A stretch of DNA of 64,000 bases from Frondihabitans sp. PAMC 28766 (lineage in GTDB: Bacteria; Actinomycetota; Actinomycetes; Actinomycetales; Microbacteriaceae). Every line of letters begins with the position of its first letter. The first letter of the stretch is position 1. The translations under genes and the position numbers were made by a program. The stretch is taken from NCBI RefSeq assembly GCF_001577365.1, contig NZ_CP014513.1, positions 3,162,001 to 3,226,000 on the forward strand. The letters run 5' to 3'. Under the pieces are notes generated by a model. The model was not told where the DNA came from, made no database searches, and worked only from the letters and a program-made list of their open reading frames with translations. Shown piece by piece: positions 25,076 to 33,432 of the stretch.

Positions 25076-25162
25076 CTGAGTGGGCCTCTGTCGTGCTCTG
25101 TGCAGTTGTGAAGCGGCTCTCGCCGCCATTCGTGCCGCGCTGACGCGGCCTTCTATCGTAGC

Positions 25163-25654
25163 TCAGTCGCCGAGGTTGCGTCGAGCCGACATCGCCCGAT
25201 CCGCCTCGCGCTTGTCGGTGCGCTCGCGCAGCGTCTGGCGCTTGTCGTACTCTTTCTTGCCCTTTGCCACCGCGAGCTCGACCTTCGCCCGCCCGTCGCT
25301 GAAGTAGATGCGCATCGGCACGAGGGTGTAGCCGCCCTCTTTGGTCTTGTGACTGATCTTGATGATCTGCTCTTTGTGCAGCAGCAGCTTGCGCTTGCGA
25401 CGCGGCGAGTGGTTGTTCCAGGTTCCCTCGGTGTATTCGGGGATGTGCACCGCGTCGAGCCAGATCTCGCCGCCGTCGACGAAGCCGTACCCGTCGACGA
25501 GCGACGCCCGACCCTGGCGCAGGGCCTTGACCTCGGTGCCCGTGAGCACGATGCCGGCCTCGTAGGTGTCGTCGATGAGGTAGTCGAAGCGGGCACGCCG
25601 ATTCGTGGCGACGACTTTCTCGCCCTTGTCTCGATCTGAGGTGCCCTTCGGCAT
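25163..25654 (-). CDS. smpB: SsrA-binding protein SmpB
   Basis: This 163-residue tmRNA-binding protein of the trans-translation system has the beta-barrel core [50 protein letters not shown] and [27 protein letters not shown], with a basic C-terminal tail ([20 protein letters not shown]) that enters the mRNA channel. The ATG at 25654 has GGAGCGAGCC upstream. The longer open frame upstream is not part of the gene, because it overlaps ftsX in another frame. Beyond the stop, on the same strand, lies ssrA. ftsX is 71 bp upstream. Confidence 0.95.
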   Translation of the reverse strand: MPKGTSDRDKGEKVVATNRRARFDYLIDDTYEAGIVLTGTEVKALRQGRASLVDGYGFVDGGEIWLDAVHIPEYTEGTWNNHSPRRKRKLLLHKEQIIKISHKTKEGGYTLVPMRIYFSDGRAKVELAVAKGKKEYDKRQTLRERTDKREADRAMSARRNLGD

Positions 25655-25725
25655 GGCTCGCTCCTGTTGCTCCGTGCTGATGATTGCCGCCCTGTCCAGG
25701 GCAGCCCTCCAGTATACGGGGCGGA

Positions 25726-26640
25726 TCAGACCTTCAGGTAGCGCCGGATCGCCACGTTCGCCGAGAGCGCGGCCAGCACGGCCCCGATCACGATCAGAAG
25801 CGGCACCACGAACACTGTCGCGCTCATCCCGACGAACGGCGTCGAGTTGAACGACACCGCCAGGTAGTCGCGCACGAAGAACTTCACGATGAGGTAGATC
25901 GCGCCTCCCGCGAGAACCGATCCCACGAGCGCGGCGATCACCCCCTCGAGGATGAACGGCGTCTGGATGAACCGGTTCGACGCGCCGACGAGTCTCATGA
26001 TGCCCAACTCGCGCCGCCGGCTGAACGCCGACAATCGGATGGTCGTGGCGATCAGCAGCACCGCGGCGATGAGCATCAGGACGGCTATGCCGATGGCCGT
26101 ATAACTGGCCGCGTTGAGCACCGCGAAGATCGGCGCCAGATAGCCCCTCTGGTCGACCACGCTCTGCACGCCGGCCTGATTCGACATGCTCTCGATCAGC
26201 ACATCCGACTGCGAAGGGTTCTTGAGGTTCACCCAGAACGTCTCGTTGAGGTACGACGGCTGGACGAACTCGGTGGCCGGGCTGTTCGCGAACTGCTTCT
26301 TGAACTGGTCGTAGGCCTGCGTCTGGTTCTGGAAGTAGAACTTCTTGATGTACGGCTTGAGCGTCGTCGACTCGAGCTGCGCCTTGACCTGCGCCTCTTG
26401 GTCGGTCGTGGCCTTCGCGCCCGTGCAATTGCCGGTCGTGTCGGTATCGGTGCAGAGGTAGACGGCGACCTGCGCCTTGTCGTACCAGTAGCCCTTCATC
26501 TGGTTTATCTGCATCTGCATGAGCACCGCGACGCCGACGAAGGTCAGCGAGATGAAGGTGACGAGCACGACGGAGATCACCATCGAAAGGTTGCGACGGA
26601 GGCCTGAGCCGACCTCGCTGAAGACGAGCCCGAGCCTCAT
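25726..26640 (-). CDS. ftsX: Cell division protein FtsX
   Basis: This 304-residue permease-like partner of FtsE regulates peptidoglycan hydrolases at the septum. The first membrane segment (about 20-45) is followed by a large extracytoplasmic domain (about 45-180) that interacts with hydrolases in actinobacteria. Three C-terminal segments follow, with the conserved cytosolic [19 protein letters not shown] between them. An unusual feature is two Cys in the extracellular domain ([14 protein letters not shown]), likely a disulfide. The ATG overlaps the ftsE stop by 4 bp. Confidence 0.93.
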   Translation of the reverse strand: MRLGLVFSEVGSGLRRNLSMVISVVLVTFISLTFVGVAVLMQMQINQMKGYWYDKAQVAVYLCTDTDTTGNCTGAKATTDQEAQVKAQLESTTLKPYIKKFYFQNQTQAYDQFKKQFANSPATEFVQPSYLNETFWVNLKNPSQSDVLIESMSNQAGVQSVVDQRGYLAPIFAVLNAASYTAIGIAVLMLIAAVLLIATTIRLSAFSRRRELGIMRLVGASNRFIQTPFILEGVIAALVGSVLAGGAIYLIVKFFVRDYLAVSFNSTPFVGMSATVFVVPLLIVIGAVLAALSANVAIRRYLKV

Positions 26641-27461
26641 TTGTCGGCTCCCCAGGTGGGGACGGCCTGCGCCGAGACCGACGAGGTGTCGAGCTGCGGG
26701 GCGGGCACCGACTGGGTCGGGACGCCCTGCGTGACAGGAGCCGAGGCATCCTGCCCCACCTGCTGGATGGGCACCGCCTGCGTCTGGTAGCCGCCCGAGC
26801 GCTCGTCGCGCACGATCGTCCCGCCCGAGAGCTCGATCACGCGCCGCTGCATCTGGTCGACGATGCCCGCGTCGTGGGTGGCCATGAGCACGGTGGTGCC
26901 CGACGCGTTGATGCGGTCGAGCAGCGTCATGATGCCGGCGCTGGTCGAGGGGTCGAGGTTACCGGTGGGCTCGTCGGCCAGCAGGATCGCGGGGCGGTTG
27001 ACGATTGCACGGGCAATCGCGACACGCTGCTGCTCACCACCCGACAGCTCGTGCGGCAGGCGCTGCGCCTTACCGGCCAGGCCGACCATCTTGAGCACGT
27101 CTGGCACCGCCTCTTGGATGTAGCCGCGGCTCTTGCCGATCACCTGCAGGGTGAAGGCGACGTTGTCGAAGACGGACTTCTGCGGCAGCAGCCGGAAATC
27201 TTGGAAGACGACGCCGAGGTTGCGGCGGAAGTAGGGCACCTTGCGGCTCGAAAGGGTGCCGAGCCGCTGGCCCAGCACGTGGATCTGCCCCTTGGAGGGC
27301 TTCTCTTCTTTCAGAACGAGGCGCAGGAAGCTCGACTTGCCGGACCCGGAGGCGCCGACGAGGAAGACGAACTCACCCTTGAGGATTTCAAGGGTGATCC
27401 CGTTGAGTGCCGGGCGGGGGTTGCCGGCATAGAACTTGGAGACCTCATCAAAGCGAATCAT
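26637..27461 (-). CDS. ftsE: Cell division ATP-binding protein FtsE with extended tail
   Basis: This ABC ATPase drives the FtsEX complex. Walker A is [10 protein letters not shown], the Q-loop lies in [16 protein letters not shown], the signature is [14 protein letters not shown] and Walker B is [12 protein letters not shown]. The length of 274 residues exceeds the usual roughly 230. The last 45 residues are a low-complexity Gln/Pro/Val-rich tail with repeated Q-x-V-P/A-V-P motifs, absent from E. coli FtsE. A TAGTCT lies 9 nt before the ATG and no strong Shine-Dalgarno is visible. It heads the ftsE-ftsX pair and is downstream of prfB on the same strand, the common actinobacterial order. Confidence 0.94.
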   Translation of the reverse strand: MIRFDEVSKFYAGNPRPALNGITLEILKGEFVFLVGASGSGKSSFLRLVLKEEKPSKGQIHVLGQRLGTLSSRKVPYFRRNLGVVFQDFRLLPQKSVFDNVAFTLQVIGKSRGYIQEAVPDVLKMVGLAGKAQRLPHELSGGEQQRVAIARAIVNRPAILLADEPTGNLDPSTSAGIMTLLDRINASGTTVLMATHDAGIVDQMQRRVIELSGGTIVRDERSGGYQTQAVPIQQVGQDASAPVTQGVPTQSVPAPQLDTSSVSAQAVPTWGADK

Positions 27462-27572
27462 GACGGGGCAAGACTAGGCAGTGATCGCTCGTTTCGGCAG
27501 GAGGCGCGCCTCTCGGGCGAGCCTCGCAATCACCTGAGTGCGGGCCGAACGCGGGCCCCACACCGGGCGCCG

Positions 27573-28682
27573 TCATTCGTCGTCGGACCGCTTGCGCCAG
27601 CGGATGCCCGCCGAGATGAACCCGTCGAGGTCGCCGTCGAAGACGTTCGACGGGTTGTTGACCTCGTACTCGCTGCGGAGGTCTTTGACCATCTGGTACG
27701 GCGCGAGCACATACGAGCGGATCTGGTCGCCCCAGCTCGCGGTGATGTTGCCCGCGAGCTCTTTCTTCTTCGCGTTCTCGGCCTCCTTCTGCAGCAGCAG
27801 GAGGCGAGACTGCAGCACCCGCATTGCGGCGGCGCGGTTCTGGATCTGGCTCTTCTCGTTCTGCATCGAGACGACGGTGCCGGTCGGGAGGTGGGTGATG
27901 CGCACCGCGGAATCGGTCGTGTTGACCGACTGGCCACCGGGCCCCGACGAACGGAAGACGTCGACCCGGATGTCGTTCTCGGGGATCTCGATCGACTCGG
28001 TCTCCTCCATCAGCGGGATGACCTCGACCGCGGCGAAGCTGGTCTGGCGCTTGCCCGCAGCGCCGAAGGGCGACATGCGGACGAGCCGGTGAGTGCCGGC
28101 CTCGACGCTGAGCGTGCCGAAGGCGTAGGGCGCGTCGACCTCGAACGTGGCCGACTTGATACCGGCCTCTTCGGCGTAGCTGGTGTCCATCACCGTGGTC
28201 TTGAAGCCGTGCTGCTCGGCGTACCGGAGGTACATGCGCAGCAGCATCTCGGCGAAGTCCGCCGCGTCGACGCCGCCGGCGCCCGAACGGATGGTGATGA
28301 CGGCGGGGCGCGGGTCGTACTCGCCGTCGAGCAGGGTCTGGATCTCGAGGGTGTCCATCATCGACTGGATGCTCTTCAGCTCGGCCTCGGCCTCGTCGGC
28401 CGACTCCTGGTCGTCGCCCTCGTTCGCCAGCTCGACGAGCACCTCGAGGTCGTCGAGCCGCTGACCGGTGTTCGTGATCTTGTCGAGCTCGGACTTGCGG
28501 TGGCTGAGATCGCTCGTCACGCGCTGGGCGTTGTCGGTGTCGTTCCAGAGGGCAGGATCCGACGCCTCCTGCTCGAGAGACGCGATCTCGGTCTCGAGGC
28601 GGTCGACTCCGATCACGGCGGAGATGTCGGCGAAGGTGGAGCGGAGGGCCGCGATCCGGTCGGAGAAGTCGAGCTCGATCAT
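27573..28682 (-). CDS. prfB: Peptide chain release factor 2
   Basis: This 369-residue class I release factor reads UGA and UAA. The anticodon-like tripeptide SPF is in [15 protein letters not shown], as expected for RF2 rather than RF1 (PxT). The catalytic GGQ is in [20 protein letters not shown]. The whole protein is read in one frame from ATG 28682, so the programmed +1 frameshift found in E. coli prfB is absent. A TAGATT hexamer 7 nt before the ATG suggests a leaderless mRNA, and further upstream codons are therefore not used. ftsE follows. Confidence 0.95.
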   Translation of the reverse strand: MIELDFSDRIAALRSTFADISAVIGVDRLETEIASLEQEASDPALWNDTDNAQRVTSDLSHRKSELDKITNTGQRLDDLEVLVELANEGDDQESADEAEAELKSIQSMMDTLEIQTLLDGEYDPRPAVITIRSGAGGVDAADFAEMLLRMYLRYAEQHGFKTTVMDTSYAEEAGIKSATFEVDAPYAFGTLSVEAGTHRLVRMSPFGAAGKRQTSFAAVEVIPLMEETESIEIPENDIRVDVFRSSGPGGQSVNTTDSAVRITHLPTGTVVSMQNEKSQIQNRAAAMRVLQSRLLLLQKEAENAKKKELAGNITASWGDQIRSYVLAPYQMVKDLRSEYEVNNPSNVFDGDLDGFISAGIRWRKRSDDE

Positions 28683-28689
28683 GGTTATC

Positions 28690-28695
28690 AATCTA
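28690..28695 (-). promoter_or_regulatory. -10 element of prfB, leaderless
   Basis: TAGATT on the minus strand ends 7 nt before the prfB ATG at 28682. There is no Shine-Dalgarno. Confidence 0.5.
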
Positions 28696-28779
28696 CCGGT
28701 GCTGCGCTTCGCGGCCGGGCGGCACGAGCCGCCTGACATGAAAAGCGAGTCCACCGGGGCGGCCCGACGCCACCCGGGC

Positions 28780-29361
28780 TCAACGGAGGACGCCCGCGTC
28801 GCGCAGCGCGAGCTCGGCCAGCAGCCGCTGCTCGAGGGCGTCGCCGGCGCTCCACGACGCTATGGGGTTCGGTGTCATCCGCATCAGCTCGGCGGTGTCG
28901 CCGGCCACGAGGGCTCTGAAGGCGAGCAGCTGCAGGCCGCCGTCGCTCTTCGAGAGCCTGCGGGCCTCAGCGGCGCCCCGGGCGAAACGCACCCGGCGCA
29001 CGAGCCAGAAGCGCAGGATCACGAGGCTGGGCACGATGGCGAGGATCAGGCCGGCCGCCAGCGCCAGGTGACCGATGAGATCCTGCTGCTGCCTGCCGGC
29101 GTCGGCGAGGGCGGTGCCCGCACCCCCGGCATTCTCGAGAGGTGCACTCGCCGCGCCGCCGATCAGCGGGACCTTGCCGAGAGCGTTCGCCGCCCCGTCG
29201 AGCCGGTCGTGGAGCGATGTGCCGGCGCCCTCGACGGAGCGGCCGACGTCGGCGAGAGCCCGGATGAGGCCGGCGACGACCACCCCGATGGCGACCGGGT
29301 GTCGGCGACCGGGTGTCAGCGACCGGCGGTCAGCGACCGAGCTGCGGGGCGCGGTCGGCAT
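28780..29361 (-). CDS. Two-segment membrane protein of unknown function
   Basis: I do not recognise this family. From ATG 29361 it would be 193 residues, overlapping the end of the cysteine desulfurase by 32 bp. From GTG 29283 it would be 167 residues, starting inside the first membrane segment. Visible parts are a hydrophobic segment at the N-terminus ([19 protein letters not shown]) and a Gly/Ala-rich extracytoplasmic stretch of about 60 residues containing [21 protein letters not shown] second segment follows ([23 protein letters not shown]), then a basic cytoplasmic tail with [15 protein letters not shown] and [11 protein letters not shown]. It is likely co-expressed with the cysteine desulfurase. 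A 14-bp tandem repeat spans the junction. Confidence 0.6.
   Translation of the reverse strand: MPTAPRSSVADRRSLTPGRRHPVAIGVVVAGLIRALADVGRSVEGAGTSLHDRLDGAANALGKVPLIGGAASAPLENAGGAGTALADAGRQQQDLIGHLALAAGLILAIVPSLVILRFWLVRRVRFARGAAEARRLSKSDGGLQLLAFRALVAGDTAELMRMTPNPIASWSAGDALEQRLLAELALRDAGVLR
29291..29338. repeat. 14-bp tandem repeat over the cysteine desulfurase stop codon
   Basis: About 3.5 copies of a GCGACCGGGTGTCR-like unit start at 29291, 29305, 29319 and 29333. The third copy contains the stop codon of the cysteine desulfurase and all copies lie within the overlapping 5' region of the next gene. Because 14 is not a multiple of 3, gain or loss of a unit would shift the frame of the downstream gene. 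Confidence 0.7.
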
Positions 29362-30508
29362 AGCCCGCCGTCGTGGCCCGCGCGACGGCCCCGGGCAGCG
29401 CGGCGAGGAAGGCGTCGACGTCGGCCTCGGTGGTCGAGTGACCGACCGTGATGCGGAGGGCGCCGCGCGCCTCGTCGTCGTCGAGCCCCATGGCGAGCAG
29501 CACATGCGACGCCTCGGGGATGCCGGCCTGGCAGGCCGAGCCGGTCGAGACGCTGACACCCGCGGCGTCGAGCAGGAAGAGCAGCGAGTCGCCCTCGCAG
29601 CCAGGGAAGGTGAAGTGCGCGTTGCCCGGCAGCCGATCGACCGGGTCGCCGCGCAGGATCGCCGAGGGCACGGCCTCCTGCACCCCCCTGATCACCCGGT
29701 CGCGCAGGCGTGCATACGACAGGGCGTGCGTCGGCTCGGCCACCTCCGCAGCCGCCACTGCGAAGGCGACCGCGGCCGGGGCATCCTGCGTGCCCGATCG
29801 CACCTGGCGCTGCTGCCCGCCGCCGTGGATGAGAGGGACGACCGTCGTGGAGCGCGAGAGGACGAGCGCGCCGATGCCGATGGGGCCGCCGATCTTGTGC
29901 GCCGACACGCTGAGCGCGTCGAGCCCGGACGAGCGGAAGCCGAGGGGCACCTGCCCGTAGGCCGCAACCGCGTCGGAGTGCACCGGCACGCCGTGCTGCT
30001 TCGCCAGGGCGACGATCTCGGCCACGGGCTCGATCGTGCCGACCTCGTTGTTCGCCCAGAGGAAGCTGACCAGCGCCACATCGTCGTGGGCGTCGAACGC
30101 CGCCGCCAGGGCCGAGACGTCTATGCGACCGCGCTCGTCGAGCGGGATCCACTCGACAACGGCCCCCTCGTAGCGCTCGAGCCACTCGACGGTGTCGACC
30201 GTCGCGTGGTGCTCACCGCCGGGCACCAGGATGCGAGGCCTCGGCCGGTCGCTCTGCCTCGCCCACCACAGCCCCTTGATCGCGAGGTTGACAGCCTCGG
30301 TGCCGCCCGAAGTGAAGACGACCTCGATCGGGTCGCAGCCGAGCGAGGCCGCCACTGTCTCGCGGGCTTCTTCGAGCACGCGCTTGGCGTGCTGGCCGTC
30401 GCTGTGGATCGACGACGGGTTGCCGACCGTCGCGAGGGACGTCGTGTACGCGTCGATGGCCCGAGGCAGCATGGGCGTGGTCGCCGCGTGGTCGAGATAG
30501 ACCGCCAT
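29330..30508 (-). CDS. Cysteine desulfurase, IscS/NifS type
   Basis: This 392-residue class V aminotransferase-fold PLP enzyme releases sulfur from cysteine for tRNA thiolation and Fe-S assembly. Signatures are YLDHAATTPMLP at the N-terminus, FTSGGTEAVNLAIKG, GEHHATVD, the PLP Lys in SVSAHKIGGPIGIGAL, and the catalytic Cys loop VSTGSACQAGIPEASHVLLA. It is a class I enzyme of the type usually paired with mnmA in actinobacteria, but mnmA is not adjacent here. A GGAGG lies 7 nt before the ATG. It is divergent from glgX, and the unknown membrane protein gene overlaps its 3' end. Confidence 0.92.
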   Translation of the reverse strand: MAVYLDHAATTPMLPRAIDAYTTSLATVGNPSSIHSDGQHAKRVLEEARETVAASLGCDPIEVVFTSGGTEAVNLAIKGLWWARQSDRPRPRILVPGGEHHATVDTVEWLERYEGAVVEWIPLDERGRIDVSALAAAFDAHDDVALVSFLWANNEVGTIEPVAEIVALAKQHGVPVHSDAVAAYGQVPLGFRSSGLDALSVSAHKIGGPIGIGALVLSRSTTVVPLIHGGGQQRQVRSGTQDAPAAVAFAVAAAEVAEPTHALSYARLRDRVIRGVQEAVPSAILRGDPVDRLPGNAHFTFPGCEGDSLLFLLDAAGVSVSTGSACQAGIPEASHVLLAMGLDDDEARGALRITVGHSTTEADVDAFLAALPGAVARATTAGYADRAPQLGR

Positions 30509-30575
30509 CGCTGTGCCTCCAGCCCAGATTTCACGGGTGTTTCGGATGTCGTAAATCGGACACCGTCGCTGTTAC

Positions 30576-30581
30576 TACTCT
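30576..30581 (+). promoter_or_regulatory. -10 element of glgX, leaderless
   Basis: TACTCT ends 7 nt before the GTG at 30589. There is no Shine-Dalgarno. Confidence 0.5.
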
Positions 30582-30588
30582 AGAACGC

Positions 30589-32655
30589 GTGTCTGACGTC
30601 GACCTCCAGAGCGAAGCTCCCGCCCTCGTCGACCCGCTGCGCGACCTCGGCGTGCAGCACGGGCCCGACGGGCCGACGCTTCGCATCTGGTCGAGTGCGG
30701 CCACCTCGATCGACCTCGTGATCGACGACGCACCCTCCGAGCGCGTCGTGCCGTTGATGCGCGACGCCCACGACGTGTGGACGGGCTCCGACCCGCGACT
30801 TGTGCCGGGCCGCCGCTACTGGCTGCGGGCCGATGGCGAGCCGCTCTCCGACGAGGGCGTCGTGACGCCGTTCGACGCGAACGTCGACCTGCTCGACCCG
30901 TACGCGCGGGGCCTCGCCCGCACGGGCAGCGGCGGCTGGCGCGGCGTCGTCATCGACGACTCGTTCGACTGGGGCGGCGTCGGCAAACCGCACACCCCGC
31001 TCGATCACACGGTCGTGTACGAGGCGCACGTGCGCGGTCTCACGCGGCTCGCGCCGAACGTGCCCGACGACCTCCGCGGCACCTACGCAGGGCTCGCCCA
31101 CGACAGCACCATCGCCCACCTGAAACACCTCGGCATCACGGCGATTCAGCTGCTGCCGGTGCACCAGCACGTCGACGAGCAGCGGCTCGTGGCGCAGGGG
31201 CTCGAAAACTATTGGGGCTACAACACGCTGTCGTACTTCGCACCCCACGCCGGGTATGCATCGCGCGATGCGCAGCTGGGCGGTCCGTCGGCGATCCTCC
31301 GCGAGTTCAAGGGAATGGTGCGGCTGCTGCACGCCGCGGGCATCGAAGTCTGGCTCGACGTCGTCTACAACCACACCGCGGAGGAGGGCGAGGACGGCGG
31401 CCCCGTGACGAGTCTTCGGGGCCTCGACGGCAGCTACTACCGCCACGACGACCTCGGGCACCCGATCGACGTCACCGGCTGCGGCAACACGGTCGACACG
31501 TCGACGCCCGCGGGCGCGCGCCTCGTGCTCGACTCGCTGCGCTACTGGGCGAACGACGTGCAGATCGACGGGTTCCGCTTCGACCTCGCCGCGACCCTCG
31601 GCCGCGGCCCCGATGCGGTGTTCTCGCAGGACGACCCGCTGCTGGCGGCGATCCGCGACGACGACGCGCTCACGGGCGTCAAGCTCATCGCCGAGCCCTG
31701 GGACGTCGGTCTCGGCGGGTGGCAGACGGGCAACTTCCCTGCGGGCTGGAGCGAGTGGAACGACCGCTTCCGCAACCGGGCCCGCGACTTCTGGCTGCGC
31801 GACATCGCCGACGCCCGCGTCGGCGGCACCGCCCCCAACGGCCTCGGAAGCTTCGCCTCGAAGTTCTCGGGCTCGAGCAACATCTACACGCGCGAGCGGG
31901 GGCCCCTCGCGGGCGTCAACTTCGTGACGGCCCACGACGGCTTCACGCTTGCCGACCTCGTCTCGTACGACGCCAAGCACAACCTGCGGAACGGCGAGGA
32001 CAACCGCGACGGCACGGACGACAACCGCTCGTTCAACCACGGCGCCGAGGGGCCGACCGACAACCCATGGATCCTGGACGCCCGTCAGCGCGCGTCGCGC
32101 AATCTGCTCGCGACTCTCTTCCTCTCGGCAGGCGTGCCCATGCTGACGGCGGGCGACGAGATCGGCCGCACTCAGCGGGGCAACAACAACGGCTACTGCA
32201 GCGACGACGAGACGTCATGGGTCGACTGGCAGCTGGACGACGAGAAGGCCGCGCTGCTCGCCGACGCCAAGGCACTGATCCGTCACCGCCGTCAGAACCC
32301 GGCGCTGCGGCCCAGCCGGTTCGGGGCGGAGGGAACGGTCACGCTCTCGGCCACCGACATGAGCTGGTACGCCGCCGACGGGGCGCCCATGCCCGACGAC
32401 GCATGGAACGATCCGCACCGCCGCACCCTGCTCTACCTGGCCGCGTCGACCCCCGAGATCGAGGAGTTCAACCGGGTGCTCGTGGTCGTGCACGGTTCGG
32501 AGTCGGGCGTCACGGTCACGCTGCCCGACCACGAGGGCGTCACCGCCTACGAGCCGCTGTGGACGAGCGGCGACGCCTTCGAGGTGGCGCCTCGAGCGCC
32601 CGGTGACCAGTACGACGTGCTCGGGCCGACGGTGACGCTCTGGAAGGCGTCGTGA
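30589..32655 (+). CDS. glgX: Glycogen debranching enzyme GlgX (isoamylase type)
   Basis: This 688-residue GH13 enzyme hydrolyses alpha-1,6 branches of glycogen or alpha-glucan. It has an N-terminal CBM48 domain (about 10-115), then a catalytic barrel with LDVVYNHTAEEGE, the nucleophile in IDGFRFDLAATLGR, the acid Glu in KLIAEPWDVG and the third Asp in VTAHDGFTLADLVSYD. A beta domain follows from about 580. GLENYWGYNTLSYFAPH is typical of GlgX/TreX. The start GTG is set by a -10 hexamer 7 nt upstream. It is divergent from the cysteine desulfurase and heads the glucan cluster with glgE and glgB. Confidence 0.93.
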   Translation: MSDVDLQSEAPALVDPLRDLGVQHGPDGPTLRIWSSAATSIDLVIDDAPSERVVPLMRDAHDVWTGSDPRLVPGRRYWLRADGEPLSDEGVVTPFDANVDLLDPYARGLARTGSGGWRGVVIDDSFDWGGVGKPHTPLDHTVVYEAHVRGLTRLAPNVPDDLRGTYAGLAHDSTIAHLKHLGITAIQLLPVHQHVDEQRLVAQGLENYWGYNTLSYFAPHAGYASRDAQLGGPSAILREFKGMVRLLHAAGIEVWLDVVYNHTAEEGEDGGPVTSLRGLDGSYYRHDDLGHPIDVTGCGNTVDTSTPAGARLVLDSLRYWANDVQIDGFRFDLAATLGRGPDAVFSQDDPLLAAIRDDDALTGVKLIAEPWDVGLGGWQTGNFPAGWSEWNDRFRNRARDFWLRDIADARVGGTAPNGLGSFASKFSGSSNIYTRERGPLAGVNFVTAHDGFTLADLVSYDAKHNLRNGEDNRDGTDDNRSFNHGAEGPTDNPWILDARQRASRNLLATLFLSAGVPMLTAGDEIGRTQRGNNNGYCSDDETSWVDWQLDDEKAALLADAKALIRHRRQNPALRPSRFGAEGTVTLSATDMSWYAADGAPMPDDAWNDPHRRTLLYLAASTPEIEEFNRVLVVVHGSESGVTVTLPDHEGVTAYEPLWTSGDAFEVAPRAPGDQYDVLGPTVTLWKAS

Positions 32656-32754
32656 CGGCATCCCCAAGAACCCCGGCGACTGCGGCCGTCGCCCGATCCT
32701 GACGCTTTCCGGCCCCTCGGCTGAGCGCGGGGGTACAGCGTCGGTGGCGCCGCG

Positions 32755-32760
32755 TACCGT
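32755..32760 (+). promoter_or_regulatory. -10 element of the DUF3072 gene, leaderless
   Basis: TACCGT ends 7 nt before the ATG at 32768. There is no Shine-Dalgarno. Confidence 0.5.
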
Positions 32761-32767
32761 GTCGCCC

Positions 32768-33004
32768 ATGAGCGACACATCCAGCGAAGAGACCCTCGGC
32801 GGCACGCACCCCGACCCGACCAACCCCGCATCGAAAGACCCCGAAGAGTGGGTCACCGGCGACGAGCCGATCACGGCCGCGCAGAAGAGCTACCTCGACA
32901 CCCTCGCCCGCCAGGCCGGCGAAGAGCTGTCGGCCGACATGACGAAGGCCGAGGCCAGCGAGCAGATCGACCGGCTGCAGCAGAAGACGGGTCGAGGCGC
33001 CTGA
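32768..33004 (+). CDS. DUF3072 small protein
   Basis: This 78-residue soluble acidic protein has a disordered N-terminal half rich in Ser, Thr, Pro and Asp. The C-terminal DUF3072 helix pair is PITAAQKSYLDTLARQAGEE followed by KAEASEQIDRLQQKTGRG. The function of the domain is unknown. It is a short helical module common in actinobacteria, often as a stand-alone protein. The start is fixed by the leaderless -10 element. It has its own promoter, so its place between glgX and glgE need not mean a role in glucan metabolism. Confidence 0.78.
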   Translation: MSDTSSEETLGGTHPDPTNPASKDPEEWVTGDEPITAAQKSYLDTLARQAGEELSADMTKAEASEQIDRLQQKTGRGA

Positions 33005-33432
33005 CATCCGGGCCCAGAGCCCGAAGTGCCGCCCCCGGATCGGGTATCCAGAGGCGACACATCTCGGGTCTCCGCTGAGTTCGGGCGCGCCAGGGAGAGT
33101 CGACTGGCGCGCGCAGACAGGGTGAGCGTCCGGGCGCGTCGACGATCGCGGTGGCGGGTCCGCTTCGGGCGCGGACCCGGCACGCCGGTTGGCATGCGAT
33201 CACAGTCGACACGACTGAGATGGCACCGGGCGTCGACGTCGAAGAGGTCGTCGAGACCGTGCTTCGCGTGCTTTCCCGGTGCGATGACGACATTACCGGT
33301 CCCCCATAGTGCCGACAAGCACTTTCATGCCTGCGCATGCACCCAAACCGGGGGCCACCCGTTTCGGGCCCGGCCCCACCCCCGCGTCCCCCGCAGGGGC
33401 CGACGTGTGGCCGGACCGGGTACGGTCGAGGC
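33005..33432. other. 428-bp intergenic region upstream of glgE
   Basis: No convincing coding sequence is seen on either strand: open frames here are Arg/Pro-rich shadows. It holds a perfect 8-bp hairpin at 33156-33178 (GGGTCCGC, 7-nt loop, GCGGACCC), a likely terminator for the DUF3072 transcript. The glgE -10 element lies at its right end. Confidence 0.55.
33421..33426 (+). promoter_or_regulatory. -10 element of glgE, leaderless
   Basis: TACGGT ends 6 nt before the GTG at 33433, which starts the frame encoding the conserved GlgE N-terminus. This places the true start downstream of 33309. Confidence 0.5.

Noticed and set aside
24928..25143. A 71-codon open frame inside the ssrA region
   Set aside because: It overlaps the tmRNA, whose ends and tag are clear, so no separate gene is needed.
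28610..28682. Programmed frameshift in prfB
   Set aside because: The gene is open in one frame from the start, and no early in-frame UGA with a Shine-Dalgarno-like sequence is seen.
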